This document shows, piece by piece, positions 28,270 through 37,207 of a stretch of 64,000 nucleotides of DNA. Source of the DNA: Parapedobacter tibetensis (GTDB taxonomy: Bacteria; Bacteroidota; Bacteroidia; Sphingobacteriales; Sphingobacteriaceae); contig NZ_JAMXBE010000003.1 of NCBI RefSeq assembly GCF_024704835.1, forward strand, positions 1 through 64,000, written 5' to 3'. Position 1 is the stretch's first letter, and every line of letters starts with the position of its first letter. The notes below the pieces were generated by a model. It saw nothing but the letters and a program-made list of their open reading frames with translations, was not told the DNA's origin and ran no database searches. The position numbers were made by a program, and so were the translations under genes.

Positions 28270-28325
28270 CAGCCTACTACGCCAAGCCGAAAACCGTTGG
28301 CAGTAAGCTTAAATGACGTTTCGAT

Positions 28326-28940
28326 ATGAGAAGAAACTTATCAATACTATTCGCAATAATTGCCTGGTTTGCTGTCTTGACACAATATTACTTGATGATA
28401 GAAAATCGGGTTGTTTCAATCGGTGAAACGACAATCCGCTTCTTTAGTTTTTTTACAATTTTGACAAATTCGCTTGTTGCGATTTACTTTACGTTAATCC
28501 TATTTAAAATCAAAAGTGGCTTTCTCGCAATCATCAATAAACCAGGGACGTTAACAGCTATTACAGTTTACATTACTATTGTTGCACTTGTTTACCAAAT
28601 TATTTTACGACATATATGGCAGCCGACAGGACTTCAAATGGTTGTAGATGAGTTGCTTCACACGTTAATACCAATTATGGTAATCATTTACTGGTATTTG
28701 TATAAAAACAACTCATTGGCGACATACAAGCAAATACCAAAATGGTTAATATATCCAGCAATTTACCTGCTATATATTTTAATAAGGGGAAAGTTTTCTG
28801 ATTTTTATCCCTACCCTTTTGTTGACGTAGGAAATCTTGGTTTATCAAAAGTCCTAATAAACAGTGTTTTATTGATATCTTTATTTGTTGGACTTTCAGC
28901 CATATTTATCAGCGTTGAGCGAAGACTCCAAAACAAGTAA
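28326..28940 (+). CDS. Pr6Pr-family membrane protein
   Basis: A 204-residue protein with six hydrophobic segments, the hallmark of the Pr6Pr (FAR-17a/AIG1-like) family. Motifs visible are RFFSFFTILTNSLVAIYF near 38-55, IILRHIWQPTGLQMVVDELL (conserved H and W) and YILIRGKFSDFYPYPFVDVG. Members are integral membrane proteins of unknown function; eukaryotic relatives are lipid hydrolases, but that cannot be inferred here. It starts 56 bp after the previous gene. Confidence 0.8.
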   Translation: MRRNLSILFAIIAWFAVLTQYYLMIENRVVSIGETTIRFFSFFTILTNSLVAIYFTLILFKIKSGFLAIINKPGTLTAITVYITIVALVYQIILRHIWQPTGLQMVVDELLHTLIPIMVIIYWYLYKNNSLATYKQIPKWLIYPAIYLLYILIRGKFSDFYPYPFVDVGNLGLSKVLINSVLLISLFVGLSAIFISVERRLQNK

Positions 28941-29062
28941 TAAGAAAGCCTACCGCGCATCCATAAGATTATTGCGTATATTTGTGAGTTAACAGTCTTT
29001 GAAGGATACCCCAATCCGTAGACGCAATTGCATTTGTTCCAGAAGCATAAAAAGAATAACGT

Positions 29063-29485
29063 ATGAAAACGCAAGAAAAATCTGTTGGACTGACCAAAGA
29101 CGTTGGTTGGCAGTTTGGGCTGAGAAAAACGTTTCCTTACTCAAAGGAATACTTATGGGACTTTATGTTTTCAGATAAAGGATTAAAGGTTTGGCTTGGA
29201 GAGCTCAATGAAGAATTAGCAATCAAAAGAGCTTATAAAACCAAAGAAGGAATAGAAGGGCTTGTCAACGTTTTCACACCCTATTCCCATATCCGAATGA
29301 ATTGGAAAAAGAAAAATTGGGAGAACATATCAACAGTTCAGGTTCGTGTTATTGGCAATCAAGAAAAAGCAACGATTAGCTTTCACCAGGAAGAACTTTT
29401 AGACAATAACCAAAGAGAAGAAATGAAATTGTATTGGAACGAAAAAATGGCTGAAATAGAGAAAGTGATAACGACTGAAAGATAA
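29063..29485 (+). CDS. SRPBCC (AHSA1-like) domain protein
   Basis: A 140-residue START-like protein: LRKTFPYSKEYLWDFMFSDK, GLKVWLGELN, then YSHIRMNWKKKNWENISTVQ and a C-terminal helix LKLYWNEKMAEIEKVI-like. It is more distant from the pair at 10.5-11.4 kb than they are from each other. Ligand unknown. No operon partners are obvious on this strand. Confidence 0.75.
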   Translation: MKTQEKSVGLTKDVGWQFGLRKTFPYSKEYLWDFMFSDKGLKVWLGELNEELAIKRAYKTKEGIEGLVNVFTPYSHIRMNWKKKNWENISTVQVRVIGNQEKATISFHQEELLDNNQREEMKLYWNEKMAEIEKVITTER

Positions 29486-29556
29486 CAGCGAACCGCTAAC
29501 AGTCGTTTGCCGCAAGTGGCGAGCCACCCGAAATCAACACTGTATCAAAGACTTTT

Positions 29557-30012
29557 TTATCCCGAGGGATCTGGACTAAGCGAGCCGACTACTTCGTCTG
29601 AGGGCGTTTTCGCCAGTTCTTCCCTGATGGTTTTGCGGAGCTTGTGATAGGCGCGCAATTGGCCCCATGTTTTCCCGATAAATGCGCCGGCAAGGCAATA
29701 GAGAAAAGCAACACCGGCGTAATACCAACTCCATGTTAAATCTCCTCGGCCCAACCCTTGCGCGAAAAATACGATGAGTGCAAGAACAATGAAAAATTTC
29801 CCGTCCCCGCAACCGCAAGCGTTATAGTAACGGTTCAATTTTGACGCCAGTAGTTGGTTTTCGATTTCATTCCGGCCGGGCAACTGCACATCGACTGTAA
29901 GCATGGGCCGGTCAAATATACCGGCGTTCAGTAGTGATTCCAATTGCTTCTGATCGGTAATGGTCATGACATGCTTTTTCGCTCTCATAGCGTTAACTAA
30001 AAAATCAACCAA
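29557..30012 (-). CDS. Hypothetical two-helix membrane protein
   Basis: A 151-residue protein (start ATG 30012, or ATG 29988 giving MRAKKHVMTITDQKQLESLL). It has a soluble N-terminal half, a cysteine motif NACGCGDGK at about 65-73, and two membrane helices (FFIVLALIVFFAQGLG and WYYAGVAFLYCLAGAFIG). A basic cytoplasmic helix (LRAYHKLRKTIREELAK) follows. It is the last gene of a minus-strand operon with the 44-residue membrane peptide and the metzincin-like protease. No family recognised. Confidence 0.6.
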   Translation of the reverse strand: MVDFLVNAMRAKKHVMTITDQKQLESLLNAGIFDRPMLTVDVQLPGRNEIENQLLASKLNRYYNACGCGDGKFFIVLALIVFFAQGLGRGDLTWSWYYAGVAFLYCLAGAFIGKTWGQLRAYHKLRKTIREELAKTPSDEVVGSLSPDPSG

Positions 30013-30131
30013 GCAATGGCCGCAAGAATTGCGGCTACTACAAGAAACACATATAAACCAGTGGAAATCTTGGCATTACAGTTAGCATCATTCTGATACT
30101 TCGGTTTTTCGTTATCTGTAGGTGTTTTCAT
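29997..30131 (-). CDS. 44-residue single-pass membrane peptide
   Basis: Starts at ATG 30131 (MKTPTDNEKPKYQNDANCNA). It has one hydrophobic segment at the C-terminus (GLYVFLVVAAILAAIAWLIF). It lies 13 bp after the protease stop and overlaps the next gene by 16 bp if that gene starts at 30012. The placement supports a real short gene. Function unknown. Confidence 0.55.
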   Translation of the reverse strand: MKTPTDNEKPKYQNDANCNAKISTGLYVFLVVAAILAAIAWLIF

Positions 30132-30144
30132 AATAAGCTGTATT

Positions 30145-31125
30145 TTAAATAAATGTACAATGTCTGCTCCCCCGGAGGGATGCAATCTGGAAATTGTTCA
30201 TGCCCCGGTTTATGAGCTCCCCTGCCCCATCTACCCGAATCCTTGGAAACATAAGGTTATCGACATCGGCCGCATCCTCCAGATGTGGCAGGAGGCAGGC
30301 GTGCCCGATCTCGTGGGCGATTGATTGGATTCCCTGGATAATGGGTTCAACAACGACATAGTTGTGTGTGGCGGAAAAACTGCATCCGACAGTTGTGCGG
30401 GGAGTAATGTCATTAATGACGAATACGATCAATTCCGCTCCATAACCTACCACTCGTTTCCAACCATCCTCAAAAGCGCAATCCGCCGAAACCAATTCAT
30501 AATAGGAGCCTCCTATCCACCAGTCGCTGAAAAATCCGCCTGCGCCGCACTCCACGTTATTCGCCATATCATTGGTCACCAATTGGGGTACGCAGACCCC
30601 AGTATAGATTAATTCAACATTGCATTGGGTATTGAATACCTCCTGTGCGGTTTGAATGCCTCTAATCGCTACGGCTTCGGTGGTATGGGGCACGCCATTG
30701 TTATTAAGGATGATGAGTTTGACATACATTTTCTTACGTATCCGAACCCCCGCAAGTGATAGGATAAAATCTGGCAGACTGATGATTCGCCATATAATTT
30801 CCGTAACCCAGTTTAATATGGTCCTTATGATTCCACCCAGAATCGGTATGCTCAAAATAATGTTGACCAAAAAACTAACAAGGTCCAATACGAACCCTAC
30901 GACAGTGCAAACGACTTCGGTCACCAGCCGCGTTACCGTTTCGATTACCCAAGTGACTACCTTTACCACAATGACGACTATCCAACAAAACCATTTGTTG
31001 CAGCACAAGCACCACCAGTTGCAGGGTTGCTCGCGGCAACGCCGCTCTTCTCGGTTTACCCAACTCTCAATGGGCCGAGAGATGGTCTCCGTTATCCAAG
31101 TTTGGATTTCTGTACAAATTCTCAT
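30145..31125 (-). CDS. Metzincin-like zinc protease with a hydrophobic cysteine-rich N-terminus
   Basis: A 326-residue protein. Residues 30-47 hold six cysteines (C30, C35, C39, C41, C42, C47) among tryptophans. Residues 48-125 are a long, mostly valine/isoleucine amphipathic stretch (IVVIVVKVVTWVIETVTRLV) without a standard signal peptide. The C-terminal domain carries HEIGHACLLPH (H271, E272, H275, H281), the metzincin zinc spacing but with leucine in place of the usual glycine. A Met-turn-like DNLMFP (M292) follows. It should be a metallopeptidase anchored or inserted in a membrane. Two small membrane-protein genes follow in the operon. Confidence 0.7.
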   Translation of the reverse strand: MRICTEIQTWITETISRPIESWVNREERRCREQPCNWWCLCCNKWFCWIVVIVVKVVTWVIETVTRLVTEVVCTVVGFVLDLVSFLVNIILSIPILGGIIRTILNWVTEIIWRIISLPDFILSLAGVRIRKKMYVKLIILNNNGVPHTTEAVAIRGIQTAQEVFNTQCNVELIYTGVCVPQLVTNDMANNVECGAGGFFSDWWIGGSYYELVSADCAFEDGWKRVVGYGAELIVFVINDITPRTTVGCSFSATHNYVVVEPIIQGIQSIAHEIGHACLLPHLEDAADVDNLMFPRIRVDGAGELINRGMNNFQIASLRGSRHCTFI

Positions 31126-31281
31126 GACGAATTCAATTAGGATTATTTAATCTGATTTATATCAAATATCTGAAGCCCAATGATTTCCGACAATACCTGA
31201 TTTGGTGTATTTTAAGTTTAGAAGAAGCAACCGAATTGGATATTATCCCCATGCCTCGCCGGTGTTGTTCGCCAAATACTT

Positions 31282-31938
31282 CTACTGTCTATAAAATATC
31301 CCCACGGTAATACTATGAGCACCAAATTTTTCATCAATGATATCACTAAAAATAGCATAAGGTGCATAATTATAGCGTGCCAGTATTCCAAAATCCCGCA
31401 TTCGTAGTTTGGCGCCTTGGCTGATGTGAAACGTGCTGAACGGCTTGACAAAAGCCGGCTCCTCTTCTTTATCCTTTTTCCATTGTGGCCATTGATTGTA
31501 TTGCTCTCTTTCTCTTACATCATCATATAGGTAAAATCCATATCCCAACACTGATGTCCACTCCAGATCCATATATCGTTTTTGACTGATGGGATATACT
31601 TTGTCTAATTTGAGCCCTACCATCCCTGAAAATGATTTGGTATGGCTTTGATACTCTTCATTCGTATAGGCAAAGTCTTTGCGATTCGGAAAATTTACAC
31701 TAAATCCATAACTCAATATGCTATGATGTTCTTGTTGGGTTCTATACCAGAATCCGAGATTAGGTGCCGCATTCATCATACGTTTAAGGTTCCCAATAGG
31801 AATAGTGATACCCGCTTCTATAACCAATGGTTCAAAAACGTTTGAATATCCTCCTTTTTGATATGCGGAGTCAATCTCTTGTGCTTGAAGTGATACAGAT
31901 GTAAAACAACAAGTTAGTATGAATAGTAAAGTTCTCAT
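31282..31938 (-). CDS. Hypothetical secreted/outer-membrane protein
   Basis: A 218-residue protein with a signal peptide (MRTLLFILTCCFTSVSLQAQ). The mature part has alternating strands with many aromatic residues (GFWYRTQQEHHSILSYGFSV, LKLDKVYPISQKRYMDLEWT) and ends in an aromatic-rich strand (SITVGIFYRQ). That fits a small beta-barrel. It is the second gene of a pair with the LA_2272-like protein, 5 bp after its stop. Confidence 0.6.
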   Translation of the reverse strand: MRTLLFILTCCFTSVSLQAQEIDSAYQKGGYSNVFEPLVIEAGITIPIGNLKRMMNAAPNLGFWYRTQQEHHSILSYGFSVNFPNRKDFAYTNEEYQSHTKSFSGMVGLKLDKVYPISQKRYMDLEWTSVLGYGFYLYDDVREREQYNQWPQWKKDKEEEPAFVKPFSTFHISQGAKLRMRDFGILARYNYAPYAIFSDIIDEKFGAHSITVGIFYRQ

Positions 31939-31943
31939 TTTTC

Positions 31944-32612
31944 TTAAAAATTAATAAAGGGTAATGTTCTTTTGGCATTCTTATTAAAAAAACCAAGCTG
32001 TAATCCGCTCAACGCATTAGTTTTGTTGTAGATTCCTAGTTGAACCCCTGTGAATTTCTCTGATTTGTTGACTATTCCTAGTTGGAGTCCGCTCATCGCG
32101 ATATTATTATTATACAGCCCAATGTTTGCCCCTTGCGATTGGTAGGAGAAATTTCCTATGCCGGAAATGTGCAGACCATTCAACTGTTTGACCGAATTAT
32201 AGGCCACGTTGATACTAACCCCGTTTACAGATTTACCGAGATTGTACATGGCGATGCTAAGGCCATTATGAACGGTGCCGCCATAATATCCGCCTAAAGC
32301 TAGGTTTACACCATTGGAAACTAACTTCGTCGGCTCTTCACGACTATAATTGTCCAACATTTGCGTTTCCCGAGGCCCATCACCATTAAGACCATGAAGA
32401 ACGGCGAAAGGTGATAATATGAACAGGTCTACATTCAATCCGTTCACTACCTGGGTATATGGACTCTCTTGGAAATGTCCCACTCCCAGTACCATTCCAT
32501 TAACTTTTACAGTCTCTTTTGTCATCGGTGAGAGGCTGAACATTTTGGTGCGTTGTGCTTGTATTGTCCCTGCATTTAGCAGAAAGCAGATACCGATAAT
32601 AATTGATTTCAT
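31944..32612 (-). CDS. LA_2272-type surface-repeat protein
   Basis: A 222-residue protein with a signal peptide ending near QAQ. The mature part is built from repeats of roughly 18-22 residues of the form GxxIGxYN / GLQLGIVNKSEKFTGVQLGI, recognisable as LA_2272-like surface repeats, which probably form a beta-solenoid or barrel at the cell surface. It is first in an operon with the beta-barrel-like protein and divergent from the BetR-like regulator at 32816, whose operator region it shares. Confidence 0.7.
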   Translation of the reverse strand: MKSIIIGICFLLNAGTIQAQRTKMFSLSPMTKETVKVNGMVLGVGHFQESPYTQVVNGLNVDLFILSPFAVLHGLNGDGPRETQMLDNYSREEPTKLVSNGVNLALGGYYGGTVHNGLSIAMYNLGKSVNGVSINVAYNSVKQLNGLHISGIGNFSYQSQGANIGLYNNNIAMSGLQLGIVNKSEKFTGVQLGIYNKTNALSGLQLGFFNKNAKRTLPFINF

Positions 32613-32737
32613 CTAATTATTTTTCTTTTATCGGTTGATGAGAGCTCGATGTAAATAATTGTTGCCCTGTGCGTCAATATTATTATTTACATCTCGGTTT
32701 CATATCCTATATTTTTTGATTTTACAGCACAAACATA

Positions 32738-32804
32738 TTGTGATTTTCACTTATAAATTTGTGTAAAACAATAATAATATGCTGTATATTTGCGATAATC
32801 ACAA
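32738..32804. promoter_or_regulatory. Divergent promoter region with an 8-bp inverted repeat
   Basis: TTGTGATT (32738-32745) and AATCACAA (32797-32804) are exact inverted copies around the plus-strand promoter (TTTG 32758-32761, 23 bases, TATATTTG 32785-32792). A second short palindrome CACAAACATATTGTG (32728-32742) overlaps a minus-strand TATGTTTG box at 32737-32730. The layout suits autoregulation by the adjacent regulator with control of the surface-repeat operon. Confidence 0.5.
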
Positions 32805-32815
32805 ATCAACAGGAT

Positions 32816-33772
32816 ATGTATCAAGAGCGACTGATTAGCGCGATTACGAAAAAAATAGGAAAACATCAATCTGTTATCGATGAGGTATCGCATGTGTTAG
32901 ACATCAGCTATGATGCTGCTCATCGTCGGATTTCCATGAAAAGCAAGTTTTCCATTGAAGAAGCCGTGTTGCTAGCACAACATTTTGGTATTTCTATGGA
33001 CAGAACATTTCAGGGGGGAGAAAACGTATTGGTTAAAAAGACCAAAGAGATACGAAGTTTCCACGATCTGGCTCTTTATTTAGAAAATTCACTCAAATCC
33101 TTGACAGAATACCAAGCCAATAATCAGACAACCCTATATTATTCAGCAAAGGATATTCCACTGTTTTATACCATAGAGACCAATCTATTGTCTAAATTCA
33201 AATTATATGTTTGGTTAAATTTATTGGATTTTGATCATGGAGATATGTCTTTTGAATCCTTTCAATTACAAGCTCCAACGGTAGAAAACAGCAAAAAATT
33301 AAAAGATTTTTATAATGCTGTAAATACACGTGAAATATGGAATGATACCACTATCAATAGCACATTACAACAGATTATGTACTTCTTTCAATCAGGGCTA
33401 TTGACCATCGAAAACGGAAAATTATTATGTGATAGCTTGAAAGAGCTGATATACTCGTTAGCCGAAAAATGTGTTCCGAATAATGACCAGTATCAACTCT
33501 ATTATCATGATTTACTTATTTTAAATAACAATGTACTCGTATCGGATGCCCATCAGAAATCGCTGTTCGTGCCTTACACCATGTTAGGTTATTTCATTAC
33601 AAAAGACATGGATACGTGCAAAAATGCTGCGGATTTCTTTCAACATCAACTAAAAAACTCCAAACTACTAAATACAGCAGGTACACGTGACAAAAAAATG
33701 TTTTTTAATAGGGCTTATCAAAAAATCGACTTTTATAAGAATCAAATTACATCTATTCAAGAATTTGGATAA
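32816..33772 (+). CDS. BetR-like helix-turn-helix regulator
   Basis: A 318-residue protein starting MYQERLISAITKKIGKHQSV at ATG 32816, chosen because it follows the TATATTTG box by 24 bases. The frame is open to 32759. The first 70 residues are a helix-turn-helix of the BetR type (VSHVLDISYDAAHRRISMKS, EEAVLLAQHFGISMDRTF). The rest is an alpha-helical sensor part of unknown ligand. It is divergent from the surface-repeat operon and probably controls it. Confidence 0.7.
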   Translation: MYQERLISAITKKIGKHQSVIDEVSHVLDISYDAAHRRISMKSKFSIEEAVLLAQHFGISMDRTFQGGENVLVKKTKEIRSFHDLALYLENSLKSLTEYQANNQTTLYYSAKDIPLFYTIETNLLSKFKLYVWLNLLDFDHGDMSFESFQLQAPTVENSKKLKDFYNAVNTREIWNDTTINSTLQQIMYFFQSGLLTIENGKLLCDSLKELIYSLAEKCVPNNDQYQLYYHDLLILNNNVLVSDAHQKSLFVPYTMLGYFITKDMDTCKNAADFFQHQLKNSKLLNTAGTRDKKMFFNRAYQKIDFYKNQITSIQEFG

Positions 33773-33870
33773 CTAAGGTGGCAGCGCTATTTTAGTACGC
33801 ATAAGGATTCGATGTCGAGCAAAAATCGACTGCACGAACTATGGAGATGGGTATTTCCAGCTATGCTTCA

Positions 33871-34470
33871 TTATTCATAATCCGAAACCTCCGGCATGTT
33901 CGACGGTCTATGATAGGCCGTACCCCGGATTCGGATTGTATTGCGGTCATCGATGTTTTTCTTGGACTTGGTGAGTACCTTGATCAATGGGATATCGATG
34001 CCTTCGGATGGGTTTGAAATCTTGTCGATGAAAATGGTCAGCAGGTTGGATTCATCCACACTATATAAATCGTAATCTTCTTTAATGACCTGACCATCGA
34101 TCATGAAAATGACAAACCCATTGGCTTCGGGTGCGTATTTCGATTTCAGATCCGATAAGGAAATAAGTTTTGGGAAATATTGCTCTTTGGTGGTTATATA
34201 GATTTGACCGTGGTAAGACAAATTAGCGATCTCGATCGTATCCTTGATTATTTCCAGATGCTCAATCATGTGCCGGTCTAGCGTTTTGAAAACTGATGCG
34301 CTTACATGTATGCCATTGATGAAAAATGCCGGACCATCTTTCTTCTGGCTCTGTGGAACGTGGATGACTTTGAATGTGGTATCGGGCTGCCGCTTTGCAC
34401 CCACTGAATCCAATTGCTGCCCTAAGACGGTAATCGGGAGCATGAAGAAAACGAAATATAAAGCTTTCAT
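33871..34470 (-). CDS. Hypothetical secreted protein
   Basis: A 199-residue protein with a signal peptide (MKALYFVFFMLPITVLGQQL). The mature part has AFFINGIHVSASVFKTLDRH and ANGFVIFMIDGQVIKEDYDL, a layout reminiscent of the plug-like segments in small TonB-associated proteins, but no family is certain. It is monocistronic. Confidence 0.6.
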   Translation of the reverse strand: MKALYFVFFMLPITVLGQQLDSVGAKRQPDTTFKVIHVPQSQKKDGPAFFINGIHVSASVFKTLDRHMIEHLEIIKDTIEIANLSYHGQIYITTKEQYFPKLISLSDLKSKYAPEANGFVIFMIDGQVIKEDYDLYSVDESNLLTIFIDKISNPSEGIDIPLIKVLTKSKKNIDDRNTIRIRGTAYHRPSNMPEVSDYE

Positions 34471-34689
34471 TGCTTAAGTATTTATTTGGTAATGGGTTAT
34501 TTTATTCGAATATACGTAAATATCTGGATATTAGCGTGAGCAAGGAAATAAGTAAGCGAATGTCAACCAATGGCGCAGCCGTAAAAATACAGGTGCTTGT
34601 GGAGCAGCTTCAGCCGGTAGCTGAAAGCATGGAGCAGGCTAGTCTGGGACTACTGAACGTGTATACTTTCCTTTCTCTTTTTACCGTTT

Positions 34690-34815
34690 TTAATTGAGCC
34701 TATAGTCGTTGGGCGTACATCCCACCCGCTGCTTGAAAAGCCGCGTGAAATGCTGGGGGTACTTGAATCCGAGATTATAAGCAACTTCGCTGATGGTTTT
34801 CTGCGGGTCGGGGGA
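34690..34815 (-). pseudogene. C-terminal remnant of an AraC-family regulator
   Basis: The minus-strand frame reads PQKTISEVAYNLGFKYPQHF and TRLFKQRVGCTPNDYRLN before TAA 34692-34690. This is the second helix-turn-helix of AraC proteins (I-x-x-VAYxxGF-x-x-x-x-F-xRxFK-x-x-x-G-x-xP). Everything before it is gone and the break at about 34815 joins a hydrolase remnant on the other strand. Bases 34471-34689 hold no convincing gene. Confidence 0.65.
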
Positions 34816-35084
34816 TGAAACCATTCAAGAAGCCAGGCAATCCGAATTCTGGCAGCCGCTCACCCGCCTTGCACATACATTAGCGTACGATGCAGCATGC
34901 TTGGATGCATTACAGCCGGGCGACCTTTCGAAAATCATGCAGCACGTCCTGGTGCTGACCGGAGAGGGCGCCAATCTGGGAGACGGCATGGAAGAGATGG
35001 AGCCGGATTTCTTTAGCAAGTCTGCGGAAAAAGTTATTTCCTTGTTGCCCAATGCGGCCGGAATGACTATCAACGGCTCACCAC
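34816..35084 (+). pseudogene. C-terminal remnant of an alpha/beta hydrolase
   Basis: The frame reads DETIQEARQSEFWQPLTRLA, HTLAYDAACLDALQPGDLSK, IMQHVLVLTGEGANLGDGME and AEKVISLLPNAAGMTING. The helical-cap-then-LVLTG pattern is how the last third of alpha/beta hydrolases looks, with the position of the catalytic histidine just beyond the break. It stops resembling a hydrolase at about 35084, where it meets the lipoprotein gene. Confidence 0.5.
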
Positions 35085-35510
35085 CAGTTCCAGCTCGCCG
35101 GATACCAAGGCGATGTGGCAACAATCAAAGGTAACCACATAGTCTGCCTTGACCACCTCACGGTTGCCGATATACCCCTGGAAACGCAGTTTAGTATGTT
35201 TGAATTGTGGGATATGCTCGTGGTCGATGTCGCTGGCTATCGGATAGCTACCCAGTCTTCTGTGGGTATACCATTCGTCGCTGTGATACGTCTTTGTCAA
35301 GTCCTTACCGTCTGCCACGCGGGTCACTTTTATTCGGTCGAGTATTACCGGTTCACCCGATTGGTCTACAAGCTTCACGGCAATCCACCGCAGCTCCTCA
35401 GTGCAATAAACCGTGCTGCAATCCTGTACTTCTTCACTTCCCAGTTCCCTTTTGCTGCAGGATAGCGTGACGGCAATCAGCAGCGCGCATAAGATGTTTA
35501 TTCTTTTCAT
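35070..35510 (-). CDS. Hypothetical lipoprotein
   Basis: A 146-residue protein with a lipoprotein signal (MKRINILCALLIAVTLSCSK, lipobox LSC with the cysteine at residue 18). The mature domain is beta-rich with a cysteine pair (DCSTVYCTEE and FDCCHIALV). No family recognised. The stop codon lies in the junction with the hydrolase remnant, but the protein itself looks complete. Confidence 0.6.
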   Translation of the reverse strand: MKRINILCALLIAVTLSCSKRELGSEEVQDCSTVYCTEELRWIAVKLVDQSGEPVILDRIKVTRVADGKDLTKTYHSDEWYTHRRLGSYPIASDIDHEHIPQFKHTKLRFQGYIGNREVVKADYVVTFDCCHIALVSGELELVVSR

Positions 35511-35599
35511 CGTTGGTCAGTTTCCGTGTAAGACGAGACGTAGCGCTGTTTCGCTACGCTTTACCCTATACATACGCTTCATTTACAGCCTTCCAATTT

Positions 35600-36523
35600 C
35601 TAATCTTGCAAGCGATAAGCCTTACGCCACTGGTCGAACCGGCTTACCCGCCGCCGGCTGATGGATACCTCCGCGATTTCGCGTTCTACCCCATCGCTGC
35701 CTACTTTCGTATACGGCACCACCAGCCGTACTTGGCGGTTGCGATTGGGAAGTCGCACGCCGTCATCCGTGATAGCGGATTGATGGATGATCATGTCGGG
35801 CGCGATGCGCATGAATTCACGGGCATCCAATCCCTTCTCCAGCTCGTCGAGCGTGTTTTCCAATACCGGATCAGACCGTTTCGCCGAGCCACGCAGGCAT
35901 ACGCGATTCATTTTGTGCCTGTGGTGATAGCAAAACTGGATGGCCGTTGCCGGGATGTTGCCTTCGAGCGTAAGCAGGTGGGTCAAATAACTGCTTTTCG
36001 GTGTGGCCCCAGTAGGTTTGAGCCGCAGTATACCATGGATGAATAGCACCACGAGGTTGACCAACGCCATGTGCAGCAAATACACCATTAAGAAAAAGGC
36101 GTTCGGCGAAAACCTGAAAACACCATCCAGCAACCACTCAAACAGCAACCACTGCAGCCCGTAGGTCAATACCCCTACTCCTACTACACCAACGGCAACC
36201 TGCATCCAGCCGCGGCGGGCCACCCGCCGGTTAGCCCATCCAAATCCATTCAGCGCAGAAGTCACGAAGTCAACCAGCGTTACCGCGGTGAGTGAAACGG
36301 CAAAAACCACCGAAAAGACGATAAGGTAGTGGCGGTTAGTAAAGATCAATGCCCAACGGAGGCCCATGCCGTTGCCATATAGCAGCAAGGCACCCACGGA
36401 AGCCAGCGCCAGCATCACCCAAGCATGTTTCAGCGAAAAGAACGAAAAATAGGTACTGTGTTTCTGCATATCCGTTTCATTAAATGCCGGATACGCGTGC
36501 AACACCATAGAAGGCTTAGGCAC
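35600..36523 (-). CDS. Membrane-bound LytTR transcription regulator
   Basis: A 307-residue protein (first ATG 36523; ATG 36469 gives MQKHSTYFSFFSLKHAWVML and may be the true start). Four hydrophobic segments occupy about 35-170. The C-terminal about 130 residues form a LytTR-like DNA-binding domain: YLTHLLTLEGNIPATAIQFC, LENTLDELEKGLDAREFMRI and APDMIIHQSAI, matching the sL-x-x-le-x-L-F-x-RiHxsy-x-x-x pattern. Such one-component membrane LytTR proteins are common in Bacteroidota. It probably senses at the membrane and binds nearby DNA, possibly the repeats at 36737-36800. Confidence 0.8.
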   Translation of the reverse strand: MPKPSMVLHAYPAFNETDMQKHSTYFSFFSLKHAWVMLALASVGALLLYGNGMGLRWALIFTNRHYLIVFSVVFAVSLTAVTLVDFVTSALNGFGWANRRVARRGWMQVAVGVVGVGVLTYGLQWLLFEWLLDGVFRFSPNAFFLMVYLLHMALVNLVVLFIHGILRLKPTGATPKSSYLTHLLTLEGNIPATAIQFCYHHRHKMNRVCLRGSAKRSDPVLENTLDELEKGLDAREFMRIAPDMIIHQSAITDDGVRLPNRNRQVRLVVPYTKVGSDGVEREIAEVSISRRRVSRFDQWRKAYRLQD

Positions 36524-36736
36524 CCGTCACCGGGCCGTCATCAATCCATATACTCATGTTAGTCATACTTCTTAACCCAAAGTTAAGCATCTTGGTTTAT
36601 GCTTGCAACCCCCAATTTAGGTAGTTCGGCCATACCGCTGACGAAGCGGCCGTTAGCACGTGTGAAACGCCAGTTACCAGGTGGTAAAACGTTGTATTCT
36701 TTTTTTCACCAAGCCCGGGTGACCCAACACCCGTCC

Positions 36737-36800
36737 GTACCAAACGCTACCTACCGTGTACCATCCGCTACCATTCGATCACAAAGCTGTACCATCCGCG
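36737..36800. repeat. TACC-centred repeats with about 10-bp period
   Basis: GTACCAAACG, CTACCTACCG, TGTACCATCCG, CTACCATTCG and, after 11 bases, GTACCATCCG lie in phase with the DNA helix. They sit between the membrane LytTR regulator and the operon at 36878 and resemble a cluster of operator half-sites. Nothing else was recognised in 36524-36877. Confidence 0.45.
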
Positions 36801-36877
36801 GAAACCCAAAGCAAAAAGCTTCTTTTTTCTGCCTTACACTACCTAATTTTAAGCTTGAATAGCAATCCGTAATAGGT

Positions 36878-37207
36878 ATGAGACGCTTGGCACAAGGCTT
36901 AAAGAACATCACCATCTGGCTATACTGTTGGTTACGCGACCTTGGGGTCAGCCCCGTGGGGGTCTTTGTCTTCCTGTTGGCCGTGGTGATGGCGTTTATC
37001 CTGCCCAAAGGCGAACCCTGCACCTGCGAGGAGCAGCTCGATCCCGAATGGGTAGCCGCCCTGCAGCACCAACGGGAAACCGATTACGAAGCCTTCCTCG
37101 AAACGCGCGGCACCGTCATACTATGCGCTGCGCAATGGCTCCAATTGAAGGAGCATCTTGAACGAACAAATCCCATTTTACAAACACACAAAAATTCCAT
37201 CAGATGA
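36878..37207 (+). CDS. Hypothetical single-pass membrane protein
   Basis: A 109-residue protein: a short cytoplasmic start (MRRLAQGLKNITIWLYCWLR), one membrane helix (VGVFVFLLAVVMAFILPKGE), a cysteine pair PCTCEEQ, and a helical tail. It overlaps the next gene's ATG by 4 bp (ATGA), so the two are coupled. No family recognised. Confidence 0.55.
   Translation: MRRLAQGLKNITIWLYCWLRDLGVSPVGVFVFLLAVVMAFILPKGEPCTCEEQLDPEWVAALQHQRETDYEAFLETRGTVILCAAQWLQLKEHLERTNPILQTHKNSIR

Noticed and set aside
34470-34697. Plus-strand ORF of 75 residues
   Set aside because: No start context, and its end lies in an AraC remnant; only a short helix looks natural.
36599-36862. Plus-strand ORF of 87 residues
   Set aside because: It covers the TACC repeats and lacks protein-like patterns.
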